Origin: JAFGJQ01 sp052034525
GTDB taxonomy: Bacteria; Planctomycetota; Phycisphaerae; UBA1845
Assembly: GCA_052034525.1 (NCBI GenBank)
Contig: JBPOIK010000008.1
Span: 46,788 to 110,787, forward strand
Direction of reading: 5' to 3'
Length of the DNA stretch: 64,000 nucleotides
The position numbers and the translations under genes were made by a program. Every line of letters begins with the position of its first letter. Within the stretch, counting starts at the first letter, position 1. Positions 25,143 through 34,837 of this stretch are shown in pieces. The notes beneath the pieces are model-generated. The model saw nothing but the letters and a program-made list of their open reading frames with translations, did not search any database and was not told the origin of the DNA.

Positions 25143-27545
25143 TCAGATCATCCCCCATGCCTTCCGCAGAATCCATTCCACCGTCAGAAGCGAGGCCAGA
25201 ACCATCCAGGCCGCCTTCGTCCGCCAGAGCGGAACGCGAATGTCGTCCGGCGTTCTCAGATCGCGCTGCCCGATGCCAAGAACCGCCTCGGCCAGCCGAT
25301 CGGGCAGGACCAGCCGGCCTCCGGTTCGCTCGGCCAGTCGAGCGAGCGCGTCCGGATCGGCCTCCAGCCGTCGGGTTTCGACGGAATCGTCTTCGATGCG
25401 AATCGACACCGACGCCGGCTTCTGTCCGGCCGGCGGCGGCACGCCTTCGACCTGCACCGTGAAGCGCCCCGGCCGCGACGGCGTCCACGTGCATTCGTAT
25501 AGCGGAGAACTCGCGCCGAGGCGCTGGGCCGCGAGCCGAGCCGTCGGCCGGTCGTCCGCGTCGCGTACCAGCAGATCGAGCCGGGGCCCCAGCAAGTCCA
25601 GGAGCCGGGCGTCCGCCACGCGCACGCGCAGATCCAGCGGCCGGGCGGCGAATCCGACGGGAGAATCGGCCGACAGTGCAAGCCGACGGTCCTGTGTCAG
25701 ATCGCGTGACGGCATGAGTTCGCGCACGAGCTGAATCCAGTATGCGTCGTGGAGCCATTCGCCGGTCCGGCGGCGCCAGCGCCAGGTTTCGTCCGTACCC
25801 TGAAAGAGGATCTTTCCGGCACCGTATCGTCCGATCACCAGCAGCGGGGCGTGGTCGGCTCCGGCCTGCGAGGCGGGATGCTCGATCAACACTTCCGCGC
25901 CCGGGCGGGCCCCGCGTGTGGCCGCAAACCAGTATGGGCCGGGCAGACTCTCGAGCAGCCGGTCGTTTGTCGTGCGATCGGCGTCGAACCGGAAAAGCCG
26001 GCTCTGCCGCCCGTACGGAGTGAAGCGTGGCGTGAAGGGCTCGGAAAGGTTGGTCGGCGCGCCGACCGCGGCTTCCGGATCAATGCGCACGGGGACCAGC
26101 TTCTCCAGCGGCGTGCCGCGGAACCGCGCCGGCGCGAAGCGCTCGCCCGCGATGAGCCCGAAGCCGCCGCCGCGCTCGCCCACGAAATCGACCAGCAGTT
26201 GGGCCCGTGCCGCGCCAAGCCAGGGGTCGTGGGGATCCACGTCACCCAGCAGAACCACGTCGTATGCGTTGAGCTCTTCGGCGGTTTCGGGAAACCGGCG
26301 AATCGGGTCATCGCCTTCCTGGGCGAAATCCCGGTCGGCGCTGAGCAGCAGGCAGCTCGCGCGCACGGTCGGCTCGCGCACCAGGGCGGCCGAGAGGTAA
26401 CGGTATTCGAAACGGGGATACCCATCCACGTACAGAACGCGGAGCGGTTCGCGGAGCACGTTGATCGTCAGCGTGTCCACGTTGTTGTCCAGGCGGCGCT
26501 CGCCGTCCAGCGGTTCCACCTCCACCCGCAACGCCTGAACGCCCGCCTGACGGGGGCGCATGCGAAGCTCAACCTGGTGCGGCGGGTCATCCGGATGGAT
26601 TTGAACCGTCTCGGTAACGGCCGCGGCCGAGCCGGATTCGTCGATCAGTCGTACGGTGGCGGTCAGGGGCTCGCGGATGCCCCGCGCCTCCAGAGTGGCT
26701 CGAACTGCCAGCACGTCGTTGACGAAAACGTTGGGGTCCGCGGTGACCGGCCCCAGCGCCAGATCGCGGCGGGGGTCGGCCGAACCGATGGGGACCGCCA
26801 GGATCGGCACGGAGGCCTCGTCCGCCACGTCGGACGATCCGCCCGGGGCGGTCACGCGACCGTCGGAGAACAGCAGAATCGCCGCGGGCCGACCGACCGG
26901 CCGGGTCGCATACGCGCCGAGCACGTCTCGCGTGGCGGCGGACAGGTCGGTGATGGGGCCGTCCGCGACAAGGCTCTGCAGCGCGGTTTGGAGTTCACAC
27001 AATTGCCCGGAGTCTTCCGCGGAGGCAATCGCCCGCGCGGAACCGGAGGCCGCGAACAGATCGACCGCGTGTCGCGTCAGCAGCGTCCGCAGGACGGCCC
27101 ACTCGGTCGCCGAAAGAACGGCTCGCGCCTGATCGAGCCGGGGGAGCTGGCCGAGCTTTTCGATCGACATCCGCGCGGCGTCGGACAGGGCCTGGGCGGC
27201 GCGGGCATCGGCGTATGCGTCGGTCGCGCCCATGCTGCGCGACGTGTCCAGCACCAGAGCAACCCGCGAGCGTTCCACCGCGTTCCGCTGGAGCACCAGC
27301 ACGGGACCGGCCAGCAGAAGCACCACCAGCCCGCATACGCTCGCACGCAGCAGGCCAAGGATGACGCGCCGTCGTGCCGTCGTGCCTTCGCGGCGGTAAA
27401 GCTGGTGCACAATCAGCGGCACCGCCGCCAGCATGAGCACGATCAGCCAGCTCCCGACCGGCGGTTGCCAATCCCAAGACCAGCGACCGTCACCGACGGG
27501 GCCGGGCGGATGCAGTTCCAGGAGCCAGTACAACACAGACGGCAT
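25143..27545 (-). CDS. VWA and glutamine-amidotransferase-like membrane protein
   Basis: The 800-residue protein has two N-terminal membrane helices (about 28-50 and 62-87) and then a von Willebrand A domain starting with VALVLDTSRSMGATD. The DxSxS metal-ion site is complete. Residues of about 390-620 form a class-I glutamine-amidotransferase-like fold (VLYVDGYPRFEYRYL and VLLGDVDPHDPWLG), as in many planctomycete VWA proteins, without a clear Cys nucleophile. A C-terminal helix (WMVLASLLTVEWIL) anchors the end. MIDAS-bearing domains bind Mg and a partner acidic residue. It is the fourth gene of the operon, 12 nt after the BatA-like gene. Confidence 0.85.
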   Translation of the reverse strand: MPSVLYWLLELHPPGPVGDGRWSWDWQPPVGSWLIVLMLAAVPLIVHQLYRREGTTARRRVILGLLRASVCGLVVLLLAGPVLVLQRNAVERSRVALVLDTSRSMGATDAYADARAAQALSDAARMSIEKLGQLPRLDQARAVLSATEWAVLRTLLTRHAVDLFAASGSARAIASAEDSGQLCELQTALQSLVADGPITDLSAATRDVLGAYATRPVGRPAAILLFSDGRVTAPGGSSDVADEASVPILAVPIGSADPRRDLALGPVTADPNVFVNDVLAVRATLEARGIREPLTATVRLIDESGSAAAVTETVQIHPDDPPHQVELRMRPRQAGVQALRVEVEPLDGERRLDNNVDTLTINVLREPLRVLYVDGYPRFEYRYLSAALVREPTVRASCLLLSADRDFAQEGDDPIRRFPETAEELNAYDVVLLGDVDPHDPWLGAARAQLLVDFVGERGGGFGLIAGERFAPARFRGTPLEKLVPVRIDPEAAVGAPTNLSEPFTPRFTPYGRQSRLFRFDADRTTNDRLLESLPGPYWFAATRGARPGAEVLIEHPASQAGADHAPLLVIGRYGAGKILFQGTDETWRWRRRTGEWLHDAYWIQLVRELMPSRDLTQDRRLALSADSPVGFAARPLDLRVRVADARLLDLLGPRLDLLVRDADDRPTARLAAQRLGASSPLYECTWTPSRPGRFTVQVEGVPPPAGQKPASVSIRIEDDSVETRRLEADPDALARLAERTGGRLVLPDRLAEAVLGIGQRDLRTPDDIRVPLWRTKAAWMVLASLLTVEWILRKAWGMI

Positions 27546-27557
27546 CGCTTCTTGCCT

Positions 27558-29804
27558 TCATTCCGCAGGCCCGCCGAACCGAACCGCCAGCCACGATTCG
27601 CACAGCAGCAACACCAATACGAGCGCCAGGGCGGGCACGGACAGGTCCGTGGCGGGAGCGGCGAGGTTCAGAGAATCGCGCAGCTCCGCGGCGGAAACAT
27701 AGTCAAAGGGGCAGGCCAGCCGTTCGGCCAGCGCGGCTTCGGGAAGCGAAGCCAGGTCGCTCTCGTCGGCATCAAGGTTCACAGCGAACACGCGATTGCC
27801 CGAATCCATCTGCATCACGTAGAGCCCGGCCTTATCCGCGGCGGCGTAGGTGGCCGACACGCCGTCGACATGGGTCGAAAGGACGGCGGTCTGCGCCTGC
27901 CCATCGGGCAGCAGAACCGCGGGCAATTCCGACTCCCCCAGGTCGGCCGGGCCGACCGGTTCCTCCAACGGCTCGCCGACCCGCACGGACCGGTGTCCAC
28001 TTCGTTCGGGCGTCAGGTAAGACACCAGGTTCGTCATGAGGGAGACGTAGTCTCCCTTGGCCGGCAGGTTCGTCCAGGTCATGTCGGCAGAGGTGGTCCA
28101 CAGGCACGACCGCCCACGACCCATGCTCCGGATCACCATCGCGGGGTCGTCGTTCTCATATCGCAGCGGCGTCTCCGCGCGATTTGGATCCGGATTCGCC
28201 CGAACGTAGCGGGCGATGCGGGCCTGAAACAGTCCGCTGTCCGCGGCATCGTCGAAATCGGACATGACCGGATGCGAATTCGCCTCATGTTTCAGCCGGA
28301 CACTTCGTTCGCCCTCCGCGGGCGCGAAGGGATCGCCCAGCTCCGCTGCCAACACGCCCTCCCCGCCGGCGTACGCGGTCTCGTTGTAATGGGGAATCCG
28401 CACGCCCTCGCCCAGCGTGACCAGCAGTCCGCCGCCCGCCAAGACGAAGTCGCGCAGTCCGCTCCACACATCCGACGGCAGTTGCGGCACGTCACAAAGG
28501 GCGATCACGTCATAGTCCGACAGGACTTCGCCGGCCAGGTCGTACGGGGTCAGCATTTTTGGCGCCAGGGCATACCGCCCTCCGGCCGCGGTGCGCGGGG
28601 CCAGCGCCAGGGCAAGGTAGCCCGCCGCACCGGACAGACCGCCCGCGCCCGGCCGCCCGTCCACGAGCAACACCGGGACGTGTTCGCGAACCTCGATGGA
28701 TGCGTATCGCACGTTGTCGGCGGCGAGCGCGTCGGCCGATTCGCCCGCGAAAACGAGCCGCGCTTCGAGCCCCAGCGATCCGGCGGCGTCGAAAACGGCG
28801 GAGAACCGGGCCGTCTCCGACCTGCCCGGCGCCAGCGCCGGCAGGTCGATACGGCGGAGAAATCGGTCTTCCTGGTGCATCTGGACGGCCAGTCCGTCCA
28901 CCGTGCGGGGCCCGAAGTTCGCCACGTCCACCCGGAACCGAATCGGCACATCAACGGTCGCCGGCGTGGACGTCTGGACAAACCGGGTGACCGCCACGTT
29001 ATCCAAAGCGTTCTTCGCGTCCGGCGTCCCCACGCCGACGAGCACGAGCCTGGCCATGCCGGCGACCGCGCGGGCGCCGGATGCGCAGGATCGACCCGCG
29101 TCGGCGGAAGCTTCCGGCGAGACGCTTTGGCCCAGGGCGGCGCGTGTCAGGTCGGAAATCACATAGACAACCGCAGCGCCGGAGCGCGTCGGGTCGGCGG
29201 CGCCCCATTCGCTGCCGCGGATGATTTCGGCGGCAAGGTGCAGCCCGCCTGCGAGGTCGGTGCCGTGTTCGCCGGCCGTCAGAGAATCCAGACGGCTCTG
29301 CACCCGATGCCGGTCGCGGGTGGGCGCCGACACCGCGCGGGCGGCGGGCGAGGCGAGCGTGATCAGCGATACCGAATCCGTGTCCGGGAAGGAATCGAGA
29401 AGCTGCCGGGCCGCGGATCGGGCCTGATCGAACCGTGTCGCCGCGTCGTCCGGCGCGCCCGGTTCGGTCGCCTGCATCGAGCACGAGTCGTCCAGAAGCA
29501 CGATCCGGAGAGTGCCACGGCCAGGCACACTCGCCCAGGGCGATCGCGACAGAAACGGACCCGCCGCCGCCAGGCCCAACAGCAGGATGGCCAGCGTTCG
29601 TATTGCCAGCAGCAGCCACTGCTCCAATTGCATCCGCCGACGGCTGCGACGGTTGGCCGCCAGCAGGAAACGCATGGCCGCCCACGGCGTGCGACGAAAC
29701 CGCCGACGGTGCAGCAGGTGGATGACGACGGGCACGGCGCCGCCAGCCAGGGCCGCCCAGGCCAGGCCTGGCAGCGCGAACGAGATGGCCGCTAACGAAC
29801 TCAC
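27558..29804 (-). CDS. BatA-type VWA membrane protein
   Basis: The 748-residue protein starts with the BatA/aerotolerance N-terminal region: a membrane helix with a short cytoplasmic loop containing FRRTPWAAMRFLL, then a second helix (LLLAIRTLAILLLGLAAAG). A VWA domain follows with DDSCSM as the metal site near residue 95. The remainder holds Ig-like beta regions and a C-terminal helix (ALALVLVLLLCESWL). The start is GTG at 29804: the codon overlaps the upstream stop as GTGA, with a GAGGAGGAGG ribosome-binding site 6 nt upstream. An earlier in-frame codon at 29939 exists but lies within the upstream gene. The arrangement MoxR-DUF58-BatA-VWA matches the Bat-like operons. Confidence 0.87.
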   Translation of the reverse strand: MSSLAAISFALPGLAWAALAGGAVPVVIHLLHRRRFRRTPWAAMRFLLAANRRSRRRMQLEQWLLLAIRTLAILLLGLAAAGPFLSRSPWASVPGRGTLRIVLLDDSCSMQATEPGAPDDAATRFDQARSAARQLLDSFPDTDSVSLITLASPAARAVSAPTRDRHRVQSRLDSLTAGEHGTDLAGGLHLAAEIIRGSEWGAADPTRSGAAVVYVISDLTRAALGQSVSPEASADAGRSCASGARAVAGMARLVLVGVGTPDAKNALDNVAVTRFVQTSTPATVDVPIRFRVDVANFGPRTVDGLAVQMHQEDRFLRRIDLPALAPGRSETARFSAVFDAAGSLGLEARLVFAGESADALAADNVRYASIEVREHVPVLLVDGRPGAGGLSGAAGYLALALAPRTAAGGRYALAPKMLTPYDLAGEVLSDYDVIALCDVPQLPSDVWSGLRDFVLAGGGLLVTLGEGVRIPHYNETAYAGGEGVLAAELGDPFAPAEGERSVRLKHEANSHPVMSDFDDAADSGLFQARIARYVRANPDPNRAETPLRYENDDPAMVIRSMGRGRSCLWTTSADMTWTNLPAKGDYVSLMTNLVSYLTPERSGHRSVRVGEPLEEPVGPADLGESELPAVLLPDGQAQTAVLSTHVDGVSATYAAADKAGLYVMQMDSGNRVFAVNLDADESDLASLPEAALAERLACPFDYVSAAELRDSLNLAAPATDLSVPALALVLVLLLCESWLAVRFGGPAE

Positions 29805-30805
29805 GACCCGCCTCCTCCTCGCCCGCCGGATGAACGCATCCGCGCCCGCACGCCGCGGGTGGCCAGGTATGCGCTCAACGCCGGCCCCAGGGACGCGGAA
29901 GTGTCGGACACCACGTAGTCCGCCTGCATGGCCCGGCAACCGCGATCGAGCAGGGCCCGGAAGGCCTGGGTTTCCGCCTGGTATCGCCGGCTCAGGGCCC
30001 GCGGCTCGACGAGCAGTTGGCCCAGCCCTTCCAGGCCTTCAAATCGCGTGGGGCCGCGAAACGGAAATCGGAGCTCCGCCGGATCCCAGACATTGAACAC
30101 AATCAGGTCGTTGCCCCGATACCGCAGGTGTTGCAGTCCGCGGAGCGTCTCCTGCGGCTCGTCGAACAGGTCGCTGATCAGCACGACCACGCTGCGACTG
30201 ACCCGCTCGGCCAGATCGTCCAGGACCGCCCGCATCGACGTGCGGGCCGGACCGATGCTCACTTGCAGATCGTCGATCAACGGGCGCCACAGCGACGGAT
30301 GGTTCGACGGCTTGCGGAACCGGGTGATCCGCCGATCGAACAGGGCCAACCCCACCGAGTCCCGCTGGCTCAAAGCCAGGTAGGCCAGGCTGGCGGCGAC
30401 GGCCGTCGCGTATTCATGTTTGCTCATCGGGGCGGCGTGCCCGCGGTAGGCCATGGATTCGCTGCAATCGACGGCGAGAATGCAGTTGAGGTTCGTGTCC
30501 TGCTGGTATTCCTTCACGAAATACCGGTCCGTCCGGCCAAACAACCGCCAGTCGACGTGCCGGATGTCGTCGCTTTGGGTATAGGGCCGGTGGTCGGCGA
30601 ATTCGACGGACACGCCGCGATACGGGCTGCGGTGCATGCCCGCGTACAGACCCGCGACGGCCAGTCGCGCCCGCAGTTGCAGTCCGCTGATCCGGGCCAG
30701 CACCTGCGGATCGAGATACTTGCGGTAGTCGGGCGGCGGGGCCGGCCGGCGGGGCTTTTCTCCCGCGGCCGGCGGCGGCGTCCCGTGCTGGCCGGTCTGC
30801 CCCAT
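29801..30805 (-). CDS. DUF58 domain protein
   Basis: The 334-residue protein carries the DUF58 signature YTQSDDIRHVDWRLFGRTDR with FVKEYQQDTN, followed by a VWA-like fold with the metal-ion motif AVDCSESM near residue 115. DUF58 proteins accompany MoxR ATPases and are thought to be their clients or partners, probably metal-insertion or assembly factors. The ATG at 30805 follows the MoxR stop by 11 nt; a longer in-frame extension runs back into moxR and shows no family similarity. The next gene overlaps its stop by 4 nt. Confidence 0.9.
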   Translation of the reverse strand: MGQTGQHGTPPPAAGEKPRRPAPPPDYRKYLDPQVLARISGLQLRARLAVAGLYAGMHRSPYRGVSVEFADHRPYTQSDDIRHVDWRLFGRTDRYFVKEYQQDTNLNCILAVDCSESMAYRGHAAPMSKHEYATAVAASLAYLALSQRDSVGLALFDRRITRFRKPSNHPSLWRPLIDDLQVSIGPARTSMRAVLDDLAERVSRSVVVLISDLFDEPQETLRGLQHLRYRGNDLIVFNVWDPAELRFPFRGPTRFEGLEGLGQLLVEPRALSRRYQAETQAFRALLDRGCRAMQADYVVSDTSASLGPALSAYLATRGVRARMRSSGGRGGGGS

Positions 30806-30816
30806 GACGAATCCGT

Positions 30817-31917
30817 TCAGCCGCGGCGCGGCTCCTGGGTGGACACTTCCGCAAACACGCGGGATGCGGACGGGACATCCAGCGCATCCGACGGCGCGGC
30901 GGGTAGCGCGGCAATGAGGCGATCCACGATGCCGTCCGGGCGGATGCCGTCCGCTTCCGCGTTGAAGTTGGTGATGATCCGATGGCGCAGCACAGGGTGC
31001 GCCACCGCCTGCACATCCTCGATCGAAACGTAGAACCGGCCCTTGAGCAGAGCGCGGGCCCGCCCGGCGGACACCAGGTGCTGCGAGGCCCTCGGCCCGG
31101 CGCCCCAGGAGACGTAATCCCGCACGAAGTCCGGCGCGTCCGGGCGGTCCGGGCGGCTGGATCGGGTCAGACGCAGGGCATAGCGGGCCACGTGGTCCGC
31201 GCACGGCACCTGCCGGACCGCATCCTGGAGAGCGGTGACGTCGTGGGCGGACATGATCTGCTGTACGGCCGCGTCGGTCCGCCCGGCGGTCAGGTGAATG
31301 ATGGCCAGCTCTTCCGTCTCGCTGGGATAATCCACCAGGATTTTGCACATGAACCGGTCGAGTTGGGCCTCGGGCAGAGGGTACGTGCCCTCCTGCTCGA
31401 TGGGGTTCTGCGTGGCCAGCACAAAAAAGGGCTGCGGCAGCTTGTGCGAGTACCCCGCCGCCGTCACCTGCCCCTCCTGCATGGCTTCCAGCAGAGCGGA
31501 CTGTGTTTTGGGCGGCGTGCGGTTCACTTCATCGGCCAGAATCATGTTCGCGAAGACCGGACCCGGCACGAACCGCAACTGGCGCGTGCCCGTCGCCTTA
31601 TCCTCTTCAATCACCTCGGTGCCAGTGATGTCCGAGGGCATCAGGTCCGGTGTGAACTGAATGCGCGAAAAACTCAACGACAGCGTCCTGGCCAGCGTGC
31701 TGATGAGCAGTGTTTTCGCCAGGCCGGGCACGCCTTCCAGAATGCCATGTCCCCGACACAGCAACGCGATCAGCAACTGGGTGATCACCTCGTCCTGCCC
31801 GACGATCACCTTGGCCAGTTCGTCGCGCAGGGCTCGGCAGGATTCCACGAGTCGCGACGCGGTGCCCGGGTCGATTTCGCCCGGGCCGGCGCCGCCCGCC
31901 GGTGCGTGTGAAGACAT
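30817..31917 (-). CDS. MoxR-family AAA+ ATPase
   Basis: The 366-residue protein is a MoxR/RavA-type AAA+ ATPase. It has Walker A GVPGLAKT near residues 60-67, Walker B ILADEVNR near residue 128, the sensor segment ATQNPIEQEGTYPLPEAQLDRF, and the conserved C-terminal helical lid. MoxR proteins act as chaperones that insert metals or assemble complexes, commonly working with the VWA proteins encoded downstream. AGGAGG lies 10 nt before the ATG at 31917. It is the first gene of the eight-gene operon running to 18659. The upstream 117-nt gap separates it from an unrelated secreted-protein gene and is the probable promoter region. Confidence 0.94.
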   Translation of the reverse strand: MSSHAPAGGAGPGEIDPGTASRLVESCRALRDELAKVIVGQDEVITQLLIALLCRGHGILEGVPGLAKTLLISTLARTLSLSFSRIQFTPDLMPSDITGTEVIEEDKATGTRQLRFVPGPVFANMILADEVNRTPPKTQSALLEAMQEGQVTAAGYSHKLPQPFFVLATQNPIEQEGTYPLPEAQLDRFMCKILVDYPSETEELAIIHLTAGRTDAAVQQIMSAHDVTALQDAVRQVPCADHVARYALRLTRSSRPDRPDAPDFVRDYVSWGAGPRASQHLVSAGRARALLKGRFYVSIEDVQAVAHPVLRHRIITNFNAEADGIRPDGIVDRLIAALPAAPSDALDVPSASRVFAEVSTQEPRRG

Positions 31918-32034
31918 CAGGGTTCGCTCCTCCTGAGCCGTTTGCCGCGGACCCAAGGCCGTCCGCCGGGCCGCCGCGCTCGTGAAGGATTCTACCGATC
32001 CGATCCCTGCCGGCCAAACGCGGTCGGAGCCCCG

Positions 32035-33960
32035 TCAGTATGGCGGGAATCGCGTTTCGATTGGATGCACCCATACGCGGCAGATCGGTGCGTTCGATCG
32101 CTCAAATCCTTCGCGGGACCAATCCCGGTTCGTGCTATAGTGTCGTCGCCCGTCGACCGCGCGGAATTCGTACAGCGGAACCGTGGTGACGGGCGCATCC
32201 GCCACACTCGCCGGCAAGGCGTAAAACACGGCCGACTTGGCGCCGTCCGCGACGGCGCGCAGGGCGGAACACCCGGGCGCATCCTCGACTTCCGCCACCG
32301 GCACGCAGCCCGGCGCCGGCCGATCAAACGCCCAGAACGCGATCCGGCCACCGCTCGATTTCAATGCCTCCGACCCGGTGGCCAGGCCCAGCGAAGCCCG
32401 GTTCGCCGGATTCGATCGGGTCTGGGCCCCGCTCGTCTCGTACACCGGCACGGGCAGCGCCAATCGTGGATCGTCCAGGCTCAATTTGTAGAGGATCTGA
32501 TTGTAATCGTACCTCGGCGTAGGAACCTCCACGCCGGAAAACAGGGCGCTGTACGTGCCCTCGAAGAAGATGACGCGGCCGCCGTCCTGATCGAATACCG
32601 GGTGTTGCTTGGGGTTGTAGAAGCTGTACTTCGCGTGCGAGACGATCTTCACCGCGTACACCCACGGGCCCAGCGGCGTGTCCGCTTCGCCGTACCAGAT
32701 TTCACCCAGCAGAGAAGTGCCGCCCATCTCCAGCGTGATCAGGATCCATCGCTTGCGATACTCGTTCCAGTACACCGTGCCTGAGTGGGCCCGGATCGCC
32801 ATGCCGGTGTCGCGATCGCGCAGGGGCAGCACCGCCTCTTCCGCGGCCAGCGCGCCCTCCTTCAGCAGTCTGGCCTCTTCGGCCGGGGTGATCGGGCGAG
32901 TATTCCGCTTCCAACCGAGCCGAAGCGATCCATCCAGGCCGCGGTCCAGCCGGGTTTCGTTCGCCGGGCAACCTTCGACCAGGTACGTGAACCCTTCGTA
33001 TTGCGACGGATCCCGGAAGGCTTCCGGTCGGGCGGGTACGCGAATGCTGGGGTATGGCGTGGTGAAGTGGACGTACTGCACGCCTGCGCTTGCGTGAACC
33101 AGGGTTTGGCCCTGCGGGAACAGCGGATGATCCAGCGGAAGCTCGCAGACCTTGTCGAACTGCTTCCGAGCGTCGTCGAAAACGACGATCCCGCGCTGCC
33201 AGGTCTCCAGGGACGCGGGCTTGATTTTGGCGTAACCGGCGTACATCCGTTCGCCCTGATCCGGCTCGTTCAGCACCACCAGTCCGCTGGCCCAGGTGGG
33301 GCCATCCCCGGGCATGCGGCAGGTCTCCTTGGCGAACCCGGTTTTCTCATCGACGAAGTATTCCGGGCAGATGCCCTCGTCGGGATTCAGGCCGTCCGCG
33401 GGCAGAGGGGTGGTTGCACCGGGCATATGGAAGTTGCCCAGCGGGTAGGCCGGTCGGCCGGTATCGCCCCAGAACCAATAGATTCGTCCGCGATACACCG
33501 CGGTTAGCACGCTGTCCTGGCCCAGGACCCTGGCGTTGAGCACCGGGTGCCGGATCGGCACCGGCTTGTTCAACAGCACGCTGTCGCGATAGATGCCCCC
33601 TCCAGTAACCCGGTAGAGCCGTTCCGCGATGTTGGTCCGCCTGACGGTGAGCTGCGCCTGGCCGCCCGGCGAAACGGACAGGGCCCGGCCCCGCATGCCG
33701 AATCCGTCCGCGGCGTGTTCGTAGCCGTCGCCTTCCACGAAAAAGAAGACGTTCTGATCCATGAGCCCCGGCTCGAAGAACGCCACGTACCCCTGGCTGT
33801 CGGTCACATGACGGATCTGGTTCACGGTCCGCAGCTCGATGAGCGGCACTCCCCGGCCAGTGGCCTCGTCCACGACCTGGATTTCGAAGTACGGCGTTGC
33901 CGTCTGCGTCGACGGATCGGCCATCAGCGCCGTCAGGCAAACAAGAGTCCATGCCACCAT
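32035..33960 (-). CDS. Large secreted beta-propeller-like protein
   Basis: The 641-residue protein has a short signal sequence (VAWTLVCLTALMA) and mainly beta-sheet sequence. The N-terminal part (residues 20-115) resembles a carboxypeptidase-regulatory-like Ig domain (VVDEATGRGVPLIELRTVN, with SQGYVAF). The centre (about 120-520) has repeating strands like a glycosidase-type propeller, with WFWGDTG and HFTTPYPSIRV. A C-terminal piece (VPLYEFRAVDGRRHYST and REGFERSNAPICRVW) resembles DUF5648-type lectin-like repeats. I cannot name an enzyme and see no full catalytic triad by eye. GGAGG is 6 nt before the ATG. It stands alone between the MoxR operon and the LipM-like gene. Confidence 0.72.
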   Translation of the reverse strand: MVAWTLVCLTALMADPSTQTATPYFEIQVVDEATGRGVPLIELRTVNQIRHVTDSQGYVAFFEPGLMDQNVFFFVEGDGYEHAADGFGMRGRALSVSPGGQAQLTVRRTNIAERLYRVTGGGIYRDSVLLNKPVPIRHPVLNARVLGQDSVLTAVYRGRIYWFWGDTGRPAYPLGNFHMPGATTPLPADGLNPDEGICPEYFVDEKTGFAKETCRMPGDGPTWASGLVVLNEPDQGERMYAGYAKIKPASLETWQRGIVVFDDARKQFDKVCELPLDHPLFPQGQTLVHASAGVQYVHFTTPYPSIRVPARPEAFRDPSQYEGFTYLVEGCPANETRLDRGLDGSLRLGWKRNTRPITPAEEARLLKEGALAAEEAVLPLRDRDTGMAIRAHSGTVYWNEYRKRWILITLEMGGTSLLGEIWYGEADTPLGPWVYAVKIVSHAKYSFYNPKQHPVFDQDGGRVIFFEGTYSALFSGVEVPTPRYDYNQILYKLSLDDPRLALPVPVYETSGAQTRSNPANRASLGLATGSEALKSSGGRIAFWAFDRPAPGCVPVAEVEDAPGCSALRAVADGAKSAVFYALPASVADAPVTTVPLYEFRAVDGRRHYSTNRDWSREGFERSNAPICRVWVHPIETRFPPY

Positions 33961-34049
33961 GATGCACCTCCGCGCAGAATAGACCGTACACCGTACGCGC
34001 CGGAAAGGTCACCCGCAATGCGGTCCGGGAGAAGGGGCGGTGCGGCGGG

Positions 34050-34793
34050 TCAGCGGCGGCGGGTCCAGGCGGGGCCGGCGTACTTGGCGTGCAACGTGTC
34101 GGCCAGACAGAGTTCGTCCGTGGAGCAGTGGCCGGGCTCGAAGAGCAGATCGCCGAGCGCCGCGAGTGAACGGGTCCACAGCTCGACAAAACGATCGCCA
34201 TCCAGATTGATATGCTCCCGGATCGCGGCGGCGGGCTGCTGGTTGTAACGGCGTTCGAAGACGATCGATCCGTGCTGAAGAACCGCCTGTCGGGTGCGAC
34301 GCTGAGCGCTGCCGGCCAGCTTCTCCTTTCCCGCCAGCACGTCCAGACAGTGTCGCCGGGCGAAGCAGAAGAATGGACCGCGCGCGGGGGTGGAATCATC
34401 GCCGCGGCAGCCACGCCAGGTGGCCATGCCGGCGTCGGCCAGGGCGTGGATGATGGCGTCGTGGACAACCTCGTAGAGCCGGGTCGCCCCGCGGGCCAGC
34501 CGGTGCCCGATCGGCAGCACGAGGGCGTACGTCAGCTCGCGATCGTGCAGGATCGCGCCGCCGCCGGTCTGCCGTCGCACGACGGGCAACTGCCCGGCCG
34601 GCGGGTCCAGTGCCTCATAGGCGGCGTATGGCTGGAAGTACCCCAGCGAAATGGTGGGCGGCTCCCAGCGATAGAGCCGCAACGTCGGCGGAGACAGCCC
34701 GGCCCCGACGCATTCCAGCAGGGCCTCGTCGCGGGCCATGTTGGTCGGGCCGTCGTGCGGGCCATCGAGGATCAGGCGAATACGGTCAGACAT
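34050..34793 (-). CDS. LipM/LplA-family protein acyltransferase
   Basis: The 247-residue protein belongs to the biotin/lipoate A/B ligase fold: RRQTGGGAILHDRELTYAL supplies the substrate-binding loop, and KEKLAGSAQRR with QHGSIVFE matches the LplA/LipM signature. A Cys in FCFARRHC near residue 142 sits where LipM keeps its thioester Cys, which favours an octanoyltransferase like LipM over an ATP-dependent lipoate ligase. It would load octanoyl or lipoyl groups onto carrier proteins such as GcvH. It follows gcvPB on the same strand by 44 nt, so it is probably co-transcribed with a glycine-cleavage subunit, which supports the lipoyl-carrier role. Confidence 0.85.
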   Translation of the reverse strand: MSDRIRLILDGPHDGPTNMARDEALLECVGAGLSPPTLRLYRWEPPTISLGYFQPYAAYEALDPPAGQLPVVRRQTGGGAILHDRELTYALVLPIGHRLARGATRLYEVVHDAIIHALADAGMATWRGCRGDDSTPARGPFFCFARRHCLDVLAGKEKLAGSAQRRTRQAVLQHGSIVFERRYNQQPAAAIREHINLDGDRFVELWTRSLAALGDLLFEPGHCSTDELCLADTLHAKYAGPAWTRRR

Positions 34794-34837
34794 CTGTCTG
34801 CTGCGCCGGTCGAACCGGGCGGGCCGACCCCGCCCGT

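Noticed and set aside
25749..29795. A very long open frame (over 1300 codons) on the plus strand
   Set aside because: It is antisense to two VWA genes with clear families and coupled starts; GC-rich codon use leaves the opposite strand open. Its product shows only Arg/His/Gly-rich composition and no domain.
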